DNA of 64,000 bases from Streptomyces longisporoflavus (GCF_014649775.1 NZ_BMTR01000007.1:1-64000), one strand, 5' to 3'; positions 1-10,934 are shown, counted from the stretch's first letter. A program made the numbers and translations. The notes: generated by a model from the letters alone, not told the origin.

Positions 1-164
1 GCTTCGCCCAGCCCACCGAACTCGACCTGCAGACCTTCAACGGCCGCCACCCGGTCGAGCTGATCGGCGGGGTGCGCTTTCCCGCCATCGGCGAGCTGCC
101 CTACCTGCTCACCCTGGCCGGACATGGCTTCTACTGGTTCCGGCTGCGCAAGGATCCGGCGTAG
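1..164 (+). CDS. treS: Trehalose synthase TreS, C-terminal end (partial)
   Basis: Partial gene running in from the left edge; the frame opens at base 3 and stops with TAG at 162-164. The 53 visible residues end in LAGHGFYWFRLRK, the beta-sandwich end typical of TreS-type GH13 enzymes. TreS interconverts maltose and trehalose, and in actinomycetes supplies maltose to the maltokinase encoded next. The identification rests on this tail plus the following maltokinase and glgB genes, since the catalytic domain lies outside the window. Confidence 0.8.
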   Translation, partial: FAQPTELDLQTFNGRHPVELIGGVRFPAIGELPYLLTLAGHGFYWFRLRKDPA

Positions 165-282
165 GCTCCACCCCTGCTACTCCCGCGCGGGGCGGTTTCC
201 ACCGCCCCGCCCCGGGAACTCTCCCGCACGACCGGCACTCCCGCACTCACCCCTGTCCGCACCGCGGAAAGGACGCGACGCC

Positions 283-1695
283 ATGTCGGAAGCCGTCACC
301 CGCCCGGGCATCACCGCGGACGCGCTGCTCGCCTCGCTCGATCCGCTGCTGCGCGCGTGGCTGCCACGACAACGCTGGTTCGCGGGCAAGGGCCGCCCGA
401 TCAGCGACTTCAACCTGGTCAGCGCGACCGAACTGCTGCCTCCCACCGCTGAGTCAGGCTTCCTGCACCTGCTCATACAGGTGCGCCAGCCGCTGGTGCC
501 GGGGCTTGCCGGCGGCTCGCCCACGCTGCCCCCGGACTGCTATCAGCTCCTCGTCGGCGCACGGCGCGAGCTGCCGCCACGGCTGGCGCCCGCGCTGATA
601 GGCCATGTGACGCAGGGCCCGCTCGCCGGGTACACCGTCTACGAAGCGCTGCACGACACCCGTATGTCCGGTTTCCTCCTTGAAGCCCTGCGGATGCAGG
701 CGCGCATCGGCAAGCTGCGCTTCGAGCGGGACCCGCGCAAGGACATAGACGACGGCCTCGCACCGCGCGTGCTGGGAGCGGAGCAGTCCAACTCCTCGCT
801 CGTGTACGGGGACACGTTCATCCTGAAGCTGTTCCGCCGCATCGTGCCCGGCGTCAACCCGGACCTGGAACTGCCGCTGATGCTGGCCCGCGAGCGCTGC
901 GCCCGGGTGCCGGCCCCCGCCGCCTGGTTCCTGGCGGACGTCGGGGACGAGGCGAACGTACTCGGCGTGCTCCAGCCCTACCTGAAGGGCACCGCCGACG
1001 GCTGGGAGCTTGCCCTGCGGGAGCTCGCGGCCGACCGGGACTTCAGCGGCGAGGCGCGGGCTCTCGGGCGTGCGACGGCCGAGGTGCATCTGGCGCTCGC
1101 CCGCGCGCTGCCCGCCGTCACGCTCGGCCACGCCCAGATGGAGCTGATCGCCGAGGGCATGACCGGCCGCCTGGATGCCGCGGCCAAGGCGGTGCCGGCC
1201 CTGCGACCGTACGCCCCCGCCCTGCGCACGACGTTCGAGGCGCTCGCCGACCTGGGCCGCGGCGAGGGCACGTGGACGGCGCAGCGCATCCACGGGGACC
1301 TGCACCTGGGACAGTGCCTGCGCTCGCCCGCCGGGGAGTGGTCGCTCATCGACTTCGAGGGCGAGCCCTCCCGGCCGCTGTCCGAACGCAGGATGCCGCA
1401 GCCGCCGGTGCGCGACGTGGCGGGCATGCTCCGCTCCTTCGACTACGCGGCGCGCTCGCGGGAGCCGTGGGCGCCACAGTGGGCGGGCGACTGCCGGGCG
1501 GCGTACTGCACGGGATACGCGGAGGTCGCGGGCCGCGACCCGCGCATGGACCCGGTCCTGATGCGTGCCTACGAAACGGACAAGGCGGTCTACGAAGTCC
1601 TCTACGAGGCCCGTCACCGCCCCGACTGGCTCCCCGTCCCCCTCTCCGCGGTCAAGCGCCTCGCCACGAACGGCCCCGCCACCGAACAGCACTGA
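283..1695 (+). CDS. pep2: Maltokinase (Pep2/Mak)
   Basis: 470 aa cytoplasmic kinase that phosphorylates maltose to maltose-1-phosphate with ATP, feeding GlgE-type glucan synthesis. The N-terminal stretch LRAWLPRQRWFAGKGRPI (about residues 23-40) is the usual cap of this family. The eukaryotic-like kinase core carries RIHGDLHLGQCL near residue 335 as catalytic loop and LIDFEGEPSRP near 355 as metal-binding aspartate motif. The ATG at 283 is preceded by GGAAAGGA; an upstream in-frame extension to 124 overlaps treS and has no family character. The gene sits between treS and glgB on the same strand, the canonical trehalose-to-glucan order. Confidence 0.93.
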   Translation: MSEAVTRPGITADALLASLDPLLRAWLPRQRWFAGKGRPISDFNLVSATELLPPTAESGFLHLLIQVRQPLVPGLAGGSPTLPPDCYQLLVGARRELPPRLAPALIGHVTQGPLAGYTVYEALHDTRMSGFLLEALRMQARIGKLRFERDPRKDIDDGLAPRVLGAEQSNSSLVYGDTFILKLFRRIVPGVNPDLELPLMLARERCARVPAPAAWFLADVGDEANVLGVLQPYLKGTADGWELALRELAADRDFSGEARALGRATAEVHLALARALPAVTLGHAQMELIAEGMTGRLDAAAKAVPALRPYAPALRTTFEALADLGRGEGTWTAQRIHGDLHLGQCLRSPAGEWSLIDFEGEPSRPLSERRMPQPPVRDVAGMLRSFDYAARSREPWAPQWAGDCRAAYCTGYAEVAGRDPRMDPVLMRAYETDKAVYEVLYEARHRPDWLPVPLSAVKRLATNGPATEQH

Positions 1696-1722
1696 CCCGC
1701 CCATCGCCCAGGAGGCTCCCCC

Positions 1723-4056
<2,334 letters not shown>

Positions 4057-6330
4057 GCGCCACCGGCAGCTCCCGCGCGTGCAGGATGCCGAGGCGCTGC
4101 GTGGCCCGGGTGAGGGCCACGTACAGGTCGCTCGCGCCGTAGCTGCCGGGCTCCACGACCAGAACCGTGTCGAACTCCAGGCCCTTCGCCTGACGCGGAT
4201 CGATCAGTACGACCGACCGCGTCAGGTCCGGGGCCTCCCCGGCCGTCACACCGGGGAGCTGTGCGGCGAGCCGAGCATGCAGCTCGCGAGGGGCGATCAC
4301 CGCGAGGCGGCCCTCGTCCCGCGCCTCGGCCGCCACCGCGTCGGCGACGGCCGCGGCGAGGTCGTCCGTGCGGTGCGCCCACGGGAGCACACCGGTGGAC
4401 CGCACCGAACTCGGCGGCTCGAAGCCGGGGTGCTCGACGCGGGGCACCTCGGCCGCCACGTCCATGATCTCCTGCGGCGTGCGGTAGTTCACGCCGAGCC
4501 GGTTGTACTCCCAGCGGTCCTCGACGTACGGGGCGAGGATCGCCTCCCAGGAGCCGCAGCCACCGGCCTCCGCCGTCTGCGCGGGGTCACCGACCAGCGT
4601 CATCGAACGCGTCGGGCAGCGCCGCATGAGCAGCCGCCAGGCCATGGCGGAGAGCTCCTGCGCCTCGTCCACGATGATGTGCCCGAACGCCCAGGTCCGG
4701 TCCGCCGCCGCGCGCTCGGCGGCGCTGCGGTGGTCTTCCTCCTCCTGGCGCTCGGCCATGCGCTCGGCGTCGATGATGTCGTGCGCGAGCAGGACCTCTG
4801 ATTCCTCATCGTCCTTGTCCTCGAACTCGTAGGTCCGAGAGGCGTACGAGACATCGAGCACGCCCTGTGCGTACGCGATCTGCTTGGCCCGCTCCGCCTC
4901 CGCCCTCGCCCGCGCCGCGCTGTCGTCGTTGCCGAGCAGTTCGGCGGCCTCGTCGAGCAGCGGGACATCGGCGGCCGTCCACGCGGCACCGCGCGGGCGC
5001 CGCACCAGGTCGGCGTCCTTGTCCGCGAGGTGCGTCGGCTCCTCCAGGAAGTCCGCGAGGAAGCCCTCAGGGGTGAGCTGCGGCCACAGCTCCTCGATGG
5101 CCGCGTGCACCTCGGGGCTCGCGGCGATCGCCTTGCCGAGCTGGGCGATGTCGTCGGGGCCGAGGAAGTTCGGGCCGCCGTACGGGTCGGCGCCGAGCCG
5201 TTCGGCCAGCTGCTCGGTGAGCATGTCGATCACGCGGAAGGCGAAGTGCGGCCGGCCGAGGTTGTGCGGGACGTCCGCCTCACGGGCCGCCTCGCGCGCC
5301 TCGTGTGCGATCGTCCAGTCCAGGATCAGGTCGCCGTCGTCGTGCTCGATGACGATCGGGGCTCCGGGCTCGGGGGTCTGCTGCCGGTCGCGCAGGGCGG
5401 CGGCGAGCACGTCCGCCATCTCCGCGCGGCCCTTCACCTCGGCTGCCTCGGGGGTGTCGGTCCCGGTCGCGCTCACACCGGGGAACAGCTCGCCGACCGT
5501 CGAAAGGAGCACGCCGGTCTCGCCGAGCGCGGGCAGGACCTCGCTGATGTAGCCGAGGAAGGCGGGGTTCGGGCCGACGATCAGGACCGCGCGCTTGGCG
5601 AGCAGCCGGCGGTGGGCGTACAGGAGGAACGCGGCGCGGTGCAGCGCCACGACCGTCTTGCCGGTGCCGGGGCCGCCCTCGACGACCATGACGCCGTGGT
5701 GCGGGGCCCGGATGATGCGGTCCTGCTCGGCCTGGATGGTCTGCACGATGTCGTGCATGCGCCCGGTGCGGGCCGAGTCGAGCGCGGCGAGCAGCACCTC
5801 GTCGGCGTTCGCGCCCTCGTGTCCGGTGCGGGTGGTGTCGCCGAGATCGAGGATCTCGTCGTGCAGGGCCGTCACGTCGCGGCCCTGAGTGGTGATGTGC
5901 CTGCGCCGGCGGAGCCCCATCGGCGTATGCCCGGTCGCGAGATAGAAGGGGCGCGCGACTTCGGCACGCCAATCGATCACGAGCGGGGTGCGCTCGACGT
6001 CGGACGCGCGGATTCCGATGCGTCCGATGTGGTGATCCCGGCCGTCGCGGAATTCGAGCCTCCCGAAGCAGAGGCCGTTCTCTCCCGCGTTGAAGGCGGC
6101 CAGCAGTCCGGACCGCTCGGCCACCAGGACGTCACGCTCAAGCCTGGCCTGCAGACCGTTGCCGACCTGCGTCAACGACGCCTGCACGGCGGCTTGCGCC
6201 TCCTCGCGCAGCGCGTCGAGGCGCGCGTACAGCCCGGAGACGAATTGCTGCTCTTCCCGCAATTCCTCGGTTGACAATTCAGCCCCTCGCCAGTTACAGT
6301 GCTCTTATACAGATTCTCGCGATTCCGTTC

Positions 6331-6344
6331 TGCCCAAATGGGCA
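6331..6344. promoter_or_regulatory. Inverted repeat upstream of helD
   Basis: TGCCCA-AA-TGGGCA, 6-bp arms, lies 54 bases upstream of the helD start and after the trxA terminator, so it is placed as a promoter-proximal operator. It does not obviously match the rifamycin-associated element I remember for helR-type genes. Regulator unknown. Confidence 0.4.
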
Positions 6345-6376
6345 AGGGGTCGCGAAAGGATCCAATATACGCGAAG

Positions 6377-6410
6377 AAATACCCCGGACGTCAATTCGTC
6401 CGGGGTATTT
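6377..6410 (-). terminator. Terminator after trxA
   Basis: Perfect 14-bp stem AAATACCCCGGACG with a 6-base loop (TCAATT), A-rich and T-rich at its ends, so it can work in both directions. It lies just behind the trxA stop and separates the merR-trxA unit from helD. Confidence 0.85.
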
Positions 6411-6436
6411 CTCTTTCCGCGTACGGCTTCTCTGCG

Positions 6437-6781
6437 TCAGAGCACGTCGGCCTCGGCGAGGTCGGCGAGGAGCTTGCGCTTGGGTCGGGCGCCCACCATG
6501 GACTTCACCGGCTCACCGTTGCGGAACACCAGCAGGGACGGCACCGAGAGAATGTTGTACGCGATCGCCGTCTGCGGGCTGCTGTCCACGTCCACCTGCA
6601 CGATCTTCAGCCGGTCCGCCTCCTCGCGCGCTATCTCGCCGAGCACCGGCGCGAGCTGCCGGCAAGGACCGCACCACTCCGCGCCGAACTCCACGAGCAC
6701 GGGCAGCTCCGCCTTGAGCACCTCTCCCTCGAAGTCCGTGTCCGTCACCTCGGCCACGCCGTCCGCCTTGACCATTCCCAT
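6437..6781 (-). CDS. trxA: Thioredoxin
   Basis: 114 aa classical thioredoxin. EFGAEWCGPCRQLAPVL carries the redox pair Cys37/Cys40 in WCGPC, and the cis-proline loop is ILSVPSLLVF. Cytoplasmic disulfide reductase serving reductases and peroxidases. ATG start. It lies 13 bases behind the MerR-type gene on the same strand with a strong terminator after it, so the two form a small operon likely controlled by that regulator. Confidence 0.95.
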   Translation of the reverse strand: MGMVKADGVAEVTDTDFEGEVLKAELPVLVEFGAEWCGPCRQLAPVLGEIAREEADRLKIVQVDVDSSPQTAIAYNILSVPSLLVFRNGEPVKSMVGARPKRKLLADLAEADVL

Positions 6782-6794
6782 GTCCGCGCTCCCT

Positions 6795-7187
6795 CTAGCC
6801 CGTCAGCTCGCACTGCGGGTCCGGACCCCCCGGAACCGCTGCCTCGGCGCGCACCAGCTGCGCGCCCACCTGTTCCCGCACCGCACTCAACTCGCTTATC
6901 AGCGCGTCGAGTTCAGCCAGCTTGCGGCGGTACACGTCCAGTGACGCGGGACAGGAGTCGCCCGCCGGATGCCCCGAACGCAGGCACTCCACGAACGGCC
7001 GCGTCTCCTCCAGCTCGAACCCGAAGTCCTGAAGGGTCCTGATCTGCTCAAGGAGACGCACGTCGTCCTCGTCGTAGGTGCGATAGCCGTTGCCGCTGCG
7101 ACGAGCGGGCAGCAGCCCCCTTGACTCGTAGTACCGAAGCGTCCGCGTGGTGGTGCCGGCCCGCTCCGCAAGTTCGCCGATGCGCAT
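6795..7187 (-). CDS. MerR-family transcriptional regulator
   Basis: 130 aa. MRIGELAERAGTTTRTLRYYESRGLL is the MerR winged-helix start, and the C-terminal helix (residues 80-115) is the dimerisation coiled coil. Cysteines occur at CLRSG and DSCPAS and near the end (QCELTG), compatible with metal or thiol sensing, but no family-defining pattern was recognised. I chose the ATG at 7187; a longer frame to 7220 would run through the operator. No Shine-Dalgarno is visible before this ATG, suggesting a leaderless message. Transcribed ahead of trxA; probably autoregulated through the palindrome at 7203-7222. Confidence 0.88.
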   Translation of the reverse strand: MRIGELAERAGTTTRTLRYYESRGLLPARRSGNGYRTYDEDDVRLLEQIRTLQDFGFELEETRPFVECLRSGHPAGDSCPASLDVYRRKLAELDALISELSAVREQVGAQLVRAEAAVPGGPDPQCELTG

Positions 7188-7202
7188 GCGTACGACGGTA
7201 AT

Positions 7203-7222
7203 CCTTGACGTGGGCGTCAAGG
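7203..7222 (-). promoter_or_regulatory. MerR-type operator of merR-trxA
   Basis: Perfect 8-4-8 palindrome CCTTGACG-CCCA-CGTCAAGG (minus strand), 15 bases before the merR ATG. The left arm contains TTGACG, which can serve as -35 box, the usual MerR arrangement in which the dyad sits in the promoter spacer. Confidence 0.75.
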
Positions 7223-7244
7223 CCAGTGCGCCGGTCCGGATCGG

Positions 7245-8174
7245 TCAGTGCGCCGGTTCGGGCGCGCGGACGGACTCGATGATGGCCGTCCAGCCGTCCG
7301 CGCCGTGCCCCTTGGCGATGGCCCGGTCCAGGACGGCCTTGATGCCGTTGAGGGACTCCACGTCGAGACCCCGGTGTTCGGAGGCGTGGATGATGTGGTC
7401 GACGTTGGCGGCCTCCGTGACGAGCGGGGCCTGTTCGCCCGGATACTCGCCGGAGTCGACCTCGATCGCCGTCGACTCGATGGCCGGCGGGAAGATGGAG
7501 AGCAGCGCGCTCAGGTAGGGGGCGAGATCCGCTCCCTTCACGCCGTCCGCCCCGGCAAGCGCGAACGCGTGCACGAGACCGGACATGCTCGTCCAGAAGA
7601 AGTCGAGCAGGGCGTTGTCGTAGACGGCCGCGAGACCGTGGTCCTCGCCCAGGTGCACGGTGTTGCCGCCGAGCGCCTTGAGCGTGCTCGCGTGCCTCTC
7701 GTACACGGACTTCGGTCCGCTGTGGAAGAGCAGCGCGTCGGCGGTGCCGATCACCGTGACCGGCACCATGATCGCGCCGTCCAGGTAGTCGATGCCCTGC
7801 TCGGCGGCCCAGGCGGCGGCCTCGCGCGAGCGCTCCGGGGTGTCCGACGTGAGGTTGACCAGGACGCGACCCGACAGGTCCGCGGCGATCGGGCCGAGCA
7901 CGGCCCGCGACACGTCGTAGTCGTAGAGGCAGACGACCACCAGGTCCGAGGCGCGGACCGCGTCGCCCGCGGTGGCGGCGCGCGTGGCGCCCCTGGCGAC
8001 CAGGTCCTCGCCCTTGCCGGGCGTGCGGTTCCAGACGGTGGTGGGGTGTCCGGCATCGAGAAAAGCGCCGGCGAGTGCCTGCCCCATGGCGCCGAGGCCG
8101 AGGACAGTGACGGAGGTAGTGGTATCGGCGGGAGCGGCTGAGGAGGTGTGGCTCTGGTTCGTCATGACGACCAT
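7245..8174 (-). CDS. Imine-reductase-like NAD(P)-dependent dehydrogenase
   Basis: 309 aa (305 if the in-frame ATG at 8165 is used), beta-hydroxyacid-dehydrogenase fold. The Rossmann motif is VLGLGAMGQALAGAFLDAGH near residues 24-43 and the NADP loop is VWNRTPGK (47-54). The C-terminal helical domain has AVYDNALLDFFW, placing Asp186 where imine reductases carry their catalytic Asp/Tyr; the catalytic Lys of hydroxyisobutyrate dehydrogenases is not seen. It probably reduces imines or a related small substrate, true substrate unknown. Two overlapping palindromes upstream suggest control by a regulator encoded elsewhere. Confidence 0.85.
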   Translation of the reverse strand: MVVMTNQSHTSSAAPADTTTSVTVLGLGAMGQALAGAFLDAGHPTTVWNRTPGKGEDLVARGATRAATAGDAVRASDLVVVCLYDYDVSRAVLGPIAADLSGRVLVNLTSDTPERSREAAAWAAEQGIDYLDGAIMVPVTVIGTADALLFHSGPKSVYERHASTLKALGGNTVHLGEDHGLAAVYDNALLDFFWTSMSGLVHAFALAGADGVKGADLAPYLSALLSIFPPAIESTAIEVDSGEYPGEQAPLVTEAANVDHIIHASEHRGLDVESLNGIKAVLDRAIAKGHGADGWTAIIESVRAPEPAH

Positions 8175-8199
8175 GCTTGACGGGCGCCCACTTGCTCAC

Positions 8200-8239
8200 A
8201 AGTACCGACTATTTAGTCAGGTACTTACGAAAAGGTAAG
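8200..8239. promoter_or_regulatory. Overlapping palindromes upstream of the imine-reductase-like gene
   Basis: 8200-8226 is a near-perfect dyad with arms AAGTACC...GGTACTT plus inner GACT/AGTC. 8224-8239 is a second dyad, CTTAC-GAAAAG-GTAAG. AT-rich compared with its surroundings. The look is that of HxlR- or MarR-type operators (inference); no such regulator gene is adjacent. Confidence 0.55.
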
Positions 8240-8265
8240 CATGCGGGGGGAGTTGGGCGGCCGTC

Positions 8266-8871
8266 TCAGCCGAAGGACGGCTCGCCGTACGGCCGCTTGA
8301 GCTCGTAGAAGTCCGGTGTGCCCGCCATCAGGACCACCCCGTCCCACAGCCGCCCCGCCGCCTCTCCTTTCGGCGCGGGCGAGACGACCGGGCCGAAGAC
8401 CGCGCCGACTCCCCGTACGGAGAGCACCGGCGTGCCGACCTCGGGGCCGACCAGCGCGAGGCCCTGGCGGTGAGAGGCCCGTACGGCGGCGTCGTACTCC
8501 TGCGTCCAGGCCACCGACGCGAGCTCCGCGGGCAGTCCCGCGTCGGCGAGCGCCGGCTCGATGCCGTCCCACTCTCCGCGCTCGTGCAGCCGGACCCCGA
8601 GCGCGTCGAGATACGTCCCCAGCGCGTCGTTCCCGTACCGCTCGTCCACGGCCGCGCAGACCCGGCCCGGCGCCCGCATGTAGTCGCCCCACTCGCCACC
8701 GGGGTCCTCGGGGTCGACGTCGAGGTGTTCGTTCAGCACCGACAGGCTCATCACGCGCCACCGCACGGTGACGTCCCGCACCCGCTCCACCTCGCGGAGC
8801 CACCGCGAGGCGAGCCAGGTGTACGGGCATACGGGGTCGAACCAGAAGTCGGCGTTCGGCGGCACGGTCAC
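8266..8871 (-). CDS. DsbA-family protein, mycothiol-dependent nitroreductase type (Rv2466c-like)
   Basis: 201 aa. DFWFDPVCPYTWLASRWL at residues 8-25 and VMSLSVLNEHLD, SHRQGLALVGPEVGTPVL and ELKRPYGEPSFG further on match the Rv2466c type of mycobacterial mycothiol-dependent reductases. Cys15 is retained, but the second active-site cysteine is replaced by threonine (CPYT instead of CPWC). GTG start. No clear operon partners: the neighbouring esterase and dehydrogenase genes are on the same strand with 42 and 91 base gaps. Confidence 0.85.
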   Translation of the reverse strand: MTVPPNADFWFDPVCPYTWLASRWLREVERVRDVTVRWRVMSLSVLNEHLDVDPEDPGGEWGDYMRAPGRVCAAVDERYGNDALGTYLDALGVRLHERGEWDGIEPALADAGLPAELASVAWTQEYDAAVRASHRQGLALVGPEVGTPVLSVRGVGAVFGPVVSPAPKGEAAGRLWDGVVLMAGTPDFYELKRPYGEPSFG

Positions 8872-8913
8872 CCAGCTACCGTACGAGACAGGCCGGTCAG
8901 TCCAGCTTGCCGG

Positions 8914-9855
8914 TCAGCCCAGTTTGAGTACGCCGATGGCCTGGTCGGCCATCCTTGCCTCGCCGTGGGCGTTCGGGTGCACCGGGACGAAGTTCGTGCC
9001 GAAGAGCACGGGCTCGATCCAGCGGGTGCCCTTCGGCTTGCAGGCGTCGTGCCCCTCCGACGCGGCGGACAGGTCGACGTACGTGGCGCCCGTCTCGGAG
9101 GCGGCGCGCTGCACGGCTCCGTTCAAGTGGGCCTGAAGATCCCGCAGATAGGGGACGTCTCCGGTGGCGATCGGCATCTTGGCGAAGCAGGTGGGGTCGG
9201 CCTTGGCCGGGACGATCCACGGGTAGCCGAGGATGCCGATACGGGCGTTCGGGGCCTTGGCCTTGATGTCCCGCAGAGCCTTCTTCAGCGCGGGATACGT
9301 ATTGGCGTCGATCTCCTCGGTGAACTTGTCCCCGTTGGCGTCCTTGCAGGGGCTGCCCTTGCCGCCGGAGAGCACGCCTGCGCTGCCGCAGGCCAGAATC
9401 GCGCCGATGAAGGTGTTGTTGTCGTTGCCGCCGATGGTCAGCGTCACCACGTCGGTGTCTGCCTTGACCGCGTCGAGCTGCGGGGCGACGCCGGGGTACT
9501 GCGAGCCCGCGAAGTCCTTGGTCTGGGCTCCGCCGCAGGTCACGTCGGTGAGCTTGGCGCCGGTGCGGTTGGCCACGATGTGCGGGTAGTTGGCCGTCGA
9601 GCGCGCGCAGAGAAGCGGTGCGGTCACGTCGAGGGGCAGGACGCCGGATCCGGCGCTGTAGCTGTCGCCGAGGGCCACGTAGTCGAGCGGTTCGCCGCTG
9701 CTGCCGGTCGCTTGGGCCGGCGCCGCGGCCAGGCCGAGAGTGGCGGTTCCGACGGCGGCGAGGGCGGCTGCGACGCGGAGGGAGAGGGTGCGGGCGCGGC
9801 TGCGGGTGCGGGTGAAGGCCTGAGGGCTGGTGCGGGCGCGTGCGCGGATCACCAT
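8914..9855 (-). CDS. Secreted SGNH/GDSL-family esterase or lipase
   Basis: 313 aa with a long twin-basic-rich N-terminus and hydrophobic core, likely cleaved after AQA near residue 49. Block I ALGDSYSAGSG contains nucleophile Ser65, GGNDNN is block III, and HPNAHGEARMA near the C-terminus holds the catalytic histidine. Six cysteines suggest disulfides, as in extracellular Streptomyces lipases. ATG start with AAAGGAGA upstream. Hydrolyses ester bonds of lipids or acylated sugars outside the cell; substrate not predictable. Confidence 0.9.
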   Translation of the reverse strand: MVIRARARTSPQAFTRTRSRARTLSLRVAAALAAVGTATLGLAAAPAQATGSSGEPLDYVALGDSYSAGSGVLPLDVTAPLLCARSTANYPHIVANRTGAKLTDVTCGGAQTKDFAGSQYPGVAPQLDAVKADTDVVTLTIGGNDNNTFIGAILACGSAGVLSGGKGSPCKDANGDKFTEEIDANTYPALKKALRDIKAKAPNARIGILGYPWIVPAKADPTCFAKMPIATGDVPYLRDLQAHLNGAVQRAASETGATYVDLSAASEGHDACKPKGTRWIEPVLFGTNFVPVHPNAHGEARMADQAIGVLKLG

Positions 9856-10041
9856 CTGGAGTCTCCTTTGAATCCGATGGGGGGTCAGTCCCGGCGAGGA
9901 GCGATCAAGCCGCGGGCGCCAACAGCCTTGCTGCGTGGGGGTTTTGGGCAGGCTTCAGCGGCTTTCGGCGGTTCTTGGTGGTACAACGCTGAAGTTACTG
10001 GCAGGTTTGAACAACAGTCAACAGTTTGCGCACGGGCCCAC

Positions 10042-10545
10042 CTAGATGGCCGAATGCTCTGCGAACGCATGCCTCACACGCGTGCAGAATTCCTCCACCT
10101 CGCCCGGCTCCGGTTCCTCGCCCGTCGCGAACATCGCCGCTTGGAGGGCAGGTCCGTACGCGTTGCCGTGACGGTCGATGTCGGACGTACGGGCGGGCTG
10201 CACCACGAAGTGGATGTGGCCGGGCACGCGACCGGCGTGGGACCAGAGGCAGACGTAGACCTGCTCGCACTCGTCGCCGACCGCCGCGCGCAGGGCGGAG
10301 GTCACCCGGGTCAGCAGCGGCCCGAGTTCGGCACTCTCATCCGCGTTCATCTCGTGTACGCCGGTGATGTGGCGCAGCGGCTTGACGATGAGCGTGCCGG
10401 TGCCGAGCGGGCCGACGCAGTGCTCGACGGTCCAGTGCGCCGTGCGCAGCAGTGTGCCGCCGAGCAGGGGGGCGGTGCCGTCGGCGAGGTCGCAGGCGAG
10501 GCAGTCGCTCCCCCGCGTCGGCTGCGCGCGCTCTTCCGGCTTCAC
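10042..10545 (-). CDS. HIT-superfamily protein (variant triad)
   Basis: 167 aa. CLACDL (Cys15/Cys18) resembles the zinc site of some HIT hydrolases. The histidine triad region reads GHIHFVVQP, so His110 and the catalytic-position His112 are present but the third histidine is Val114. It begins with GTG at 10545, whose bases overlap the stop of the upstream zinc-ribbon gene (GTGA), implying translational coupling. Likely nucleotide-binding or nucleotide-hydrolysing; activity uncertain because of the altered triad. Confidence 0.8.
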   Translation of the reverse strand: MKPEERAQPTRGSDCLACDLADGTAPLLGGTLLRTAHWTVEHCVGPLGTGTLIVKPLRHITGVHEMNADESAELGPLLTRVTSALRAAVGDECEQVYVCLWSHAGRVPGHIHFVVQPARTSDIDRHGNAYGPALQAAMFATGEEPEPGEVEEFCTRVRHAFAEHSAI

Positions 10546-10769
10546 TTGTCCACCCGGTACATCCGGATCTCGCGGTTCACGAAGAGGTGGACGTAGCCGC
10601 AGCTCCAGCAGATGAGTCCGGTCGCCGACTCGTTGGCCCACGCCAGGTTCATGAGCTCCATGCCGGAGCTGTTGAGCTTGACCTCCCGGTCGCGGAACAG
10701 ATCCCCCTTGCAGACCTGGCAGTTGATCCACATTTCCCCGATGGCGGCTCGCCTCGGCTTGTTGCCCAT
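10542..10769 (-). CDS. Small zinc-ribbon protein, unknown function
   Basis: 75 aa. Two CxxC pairs (CQVC near 18-21 and CWSC near 54-57) can form a zinc ribbon; the end VNREIRMYRVDK is basic. The ATG at 10769 has GGGGCGGGG upstream; a longer frame runs into the octamer repeats and the terminator and is less likely. Coupled to the HIT gene by a 4-base overlap, so the two products probably act together. Confidence 0.75.
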   Translation of the reverse strand: MGNKPRRAAIGEMWINCQVCKGDLFRDREVKLNSSGMELMNLAWANESATGLICWSCGYVHLFVNREIRMYRVDK

Positions 10770-10811
10770 GGGACCCCGCCCCCCTTCCCCGTATCCCGTA
10801 TCCCCGTGGCC

Positions 10812-10859
10812 TTGCTGAGTTGCTGTCTTGCTGAGTTGCTGAGTCGCTGAGTCGCTGAC
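10812..10859. repeat. Six tandem 8-bp repeats, T(T/C)GCTGAG
   Basis: Units start at 10812, 10820, 10828, 10836, 10844 and 10852: TTGCTGAG, TTGCTGTC, TTGCTGAG, TTGCTGAG, TCGCTGAG, TCGCTGAC. They sit 43 bases upstream of the zinc-ribbon gene start and 26 bases past the dctA terminator, thus in the leader or promoter of the zinc-ribbon/HIT operon. Confidence 0.9.
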
Positions 10860-10884
10860 CTTGAGGCTATCCGGCACGGAGAAA

Positions 10885-10934
10885 GCGGGCGGGCCCACCA
10901 CGGTCACCCTTCCGACCGTGGTGGGCCCGCCCGC
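10885..10934 (-). terminator. Terminator of dctA
   Basis: Perfect 21-bp stem (arms 10885-10905 and 10914-10934) with an 8-base loop, 30 bases behind the dctA stop. No U tract, as is common in high-GC actinomycetes. Confidence 0.85.
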
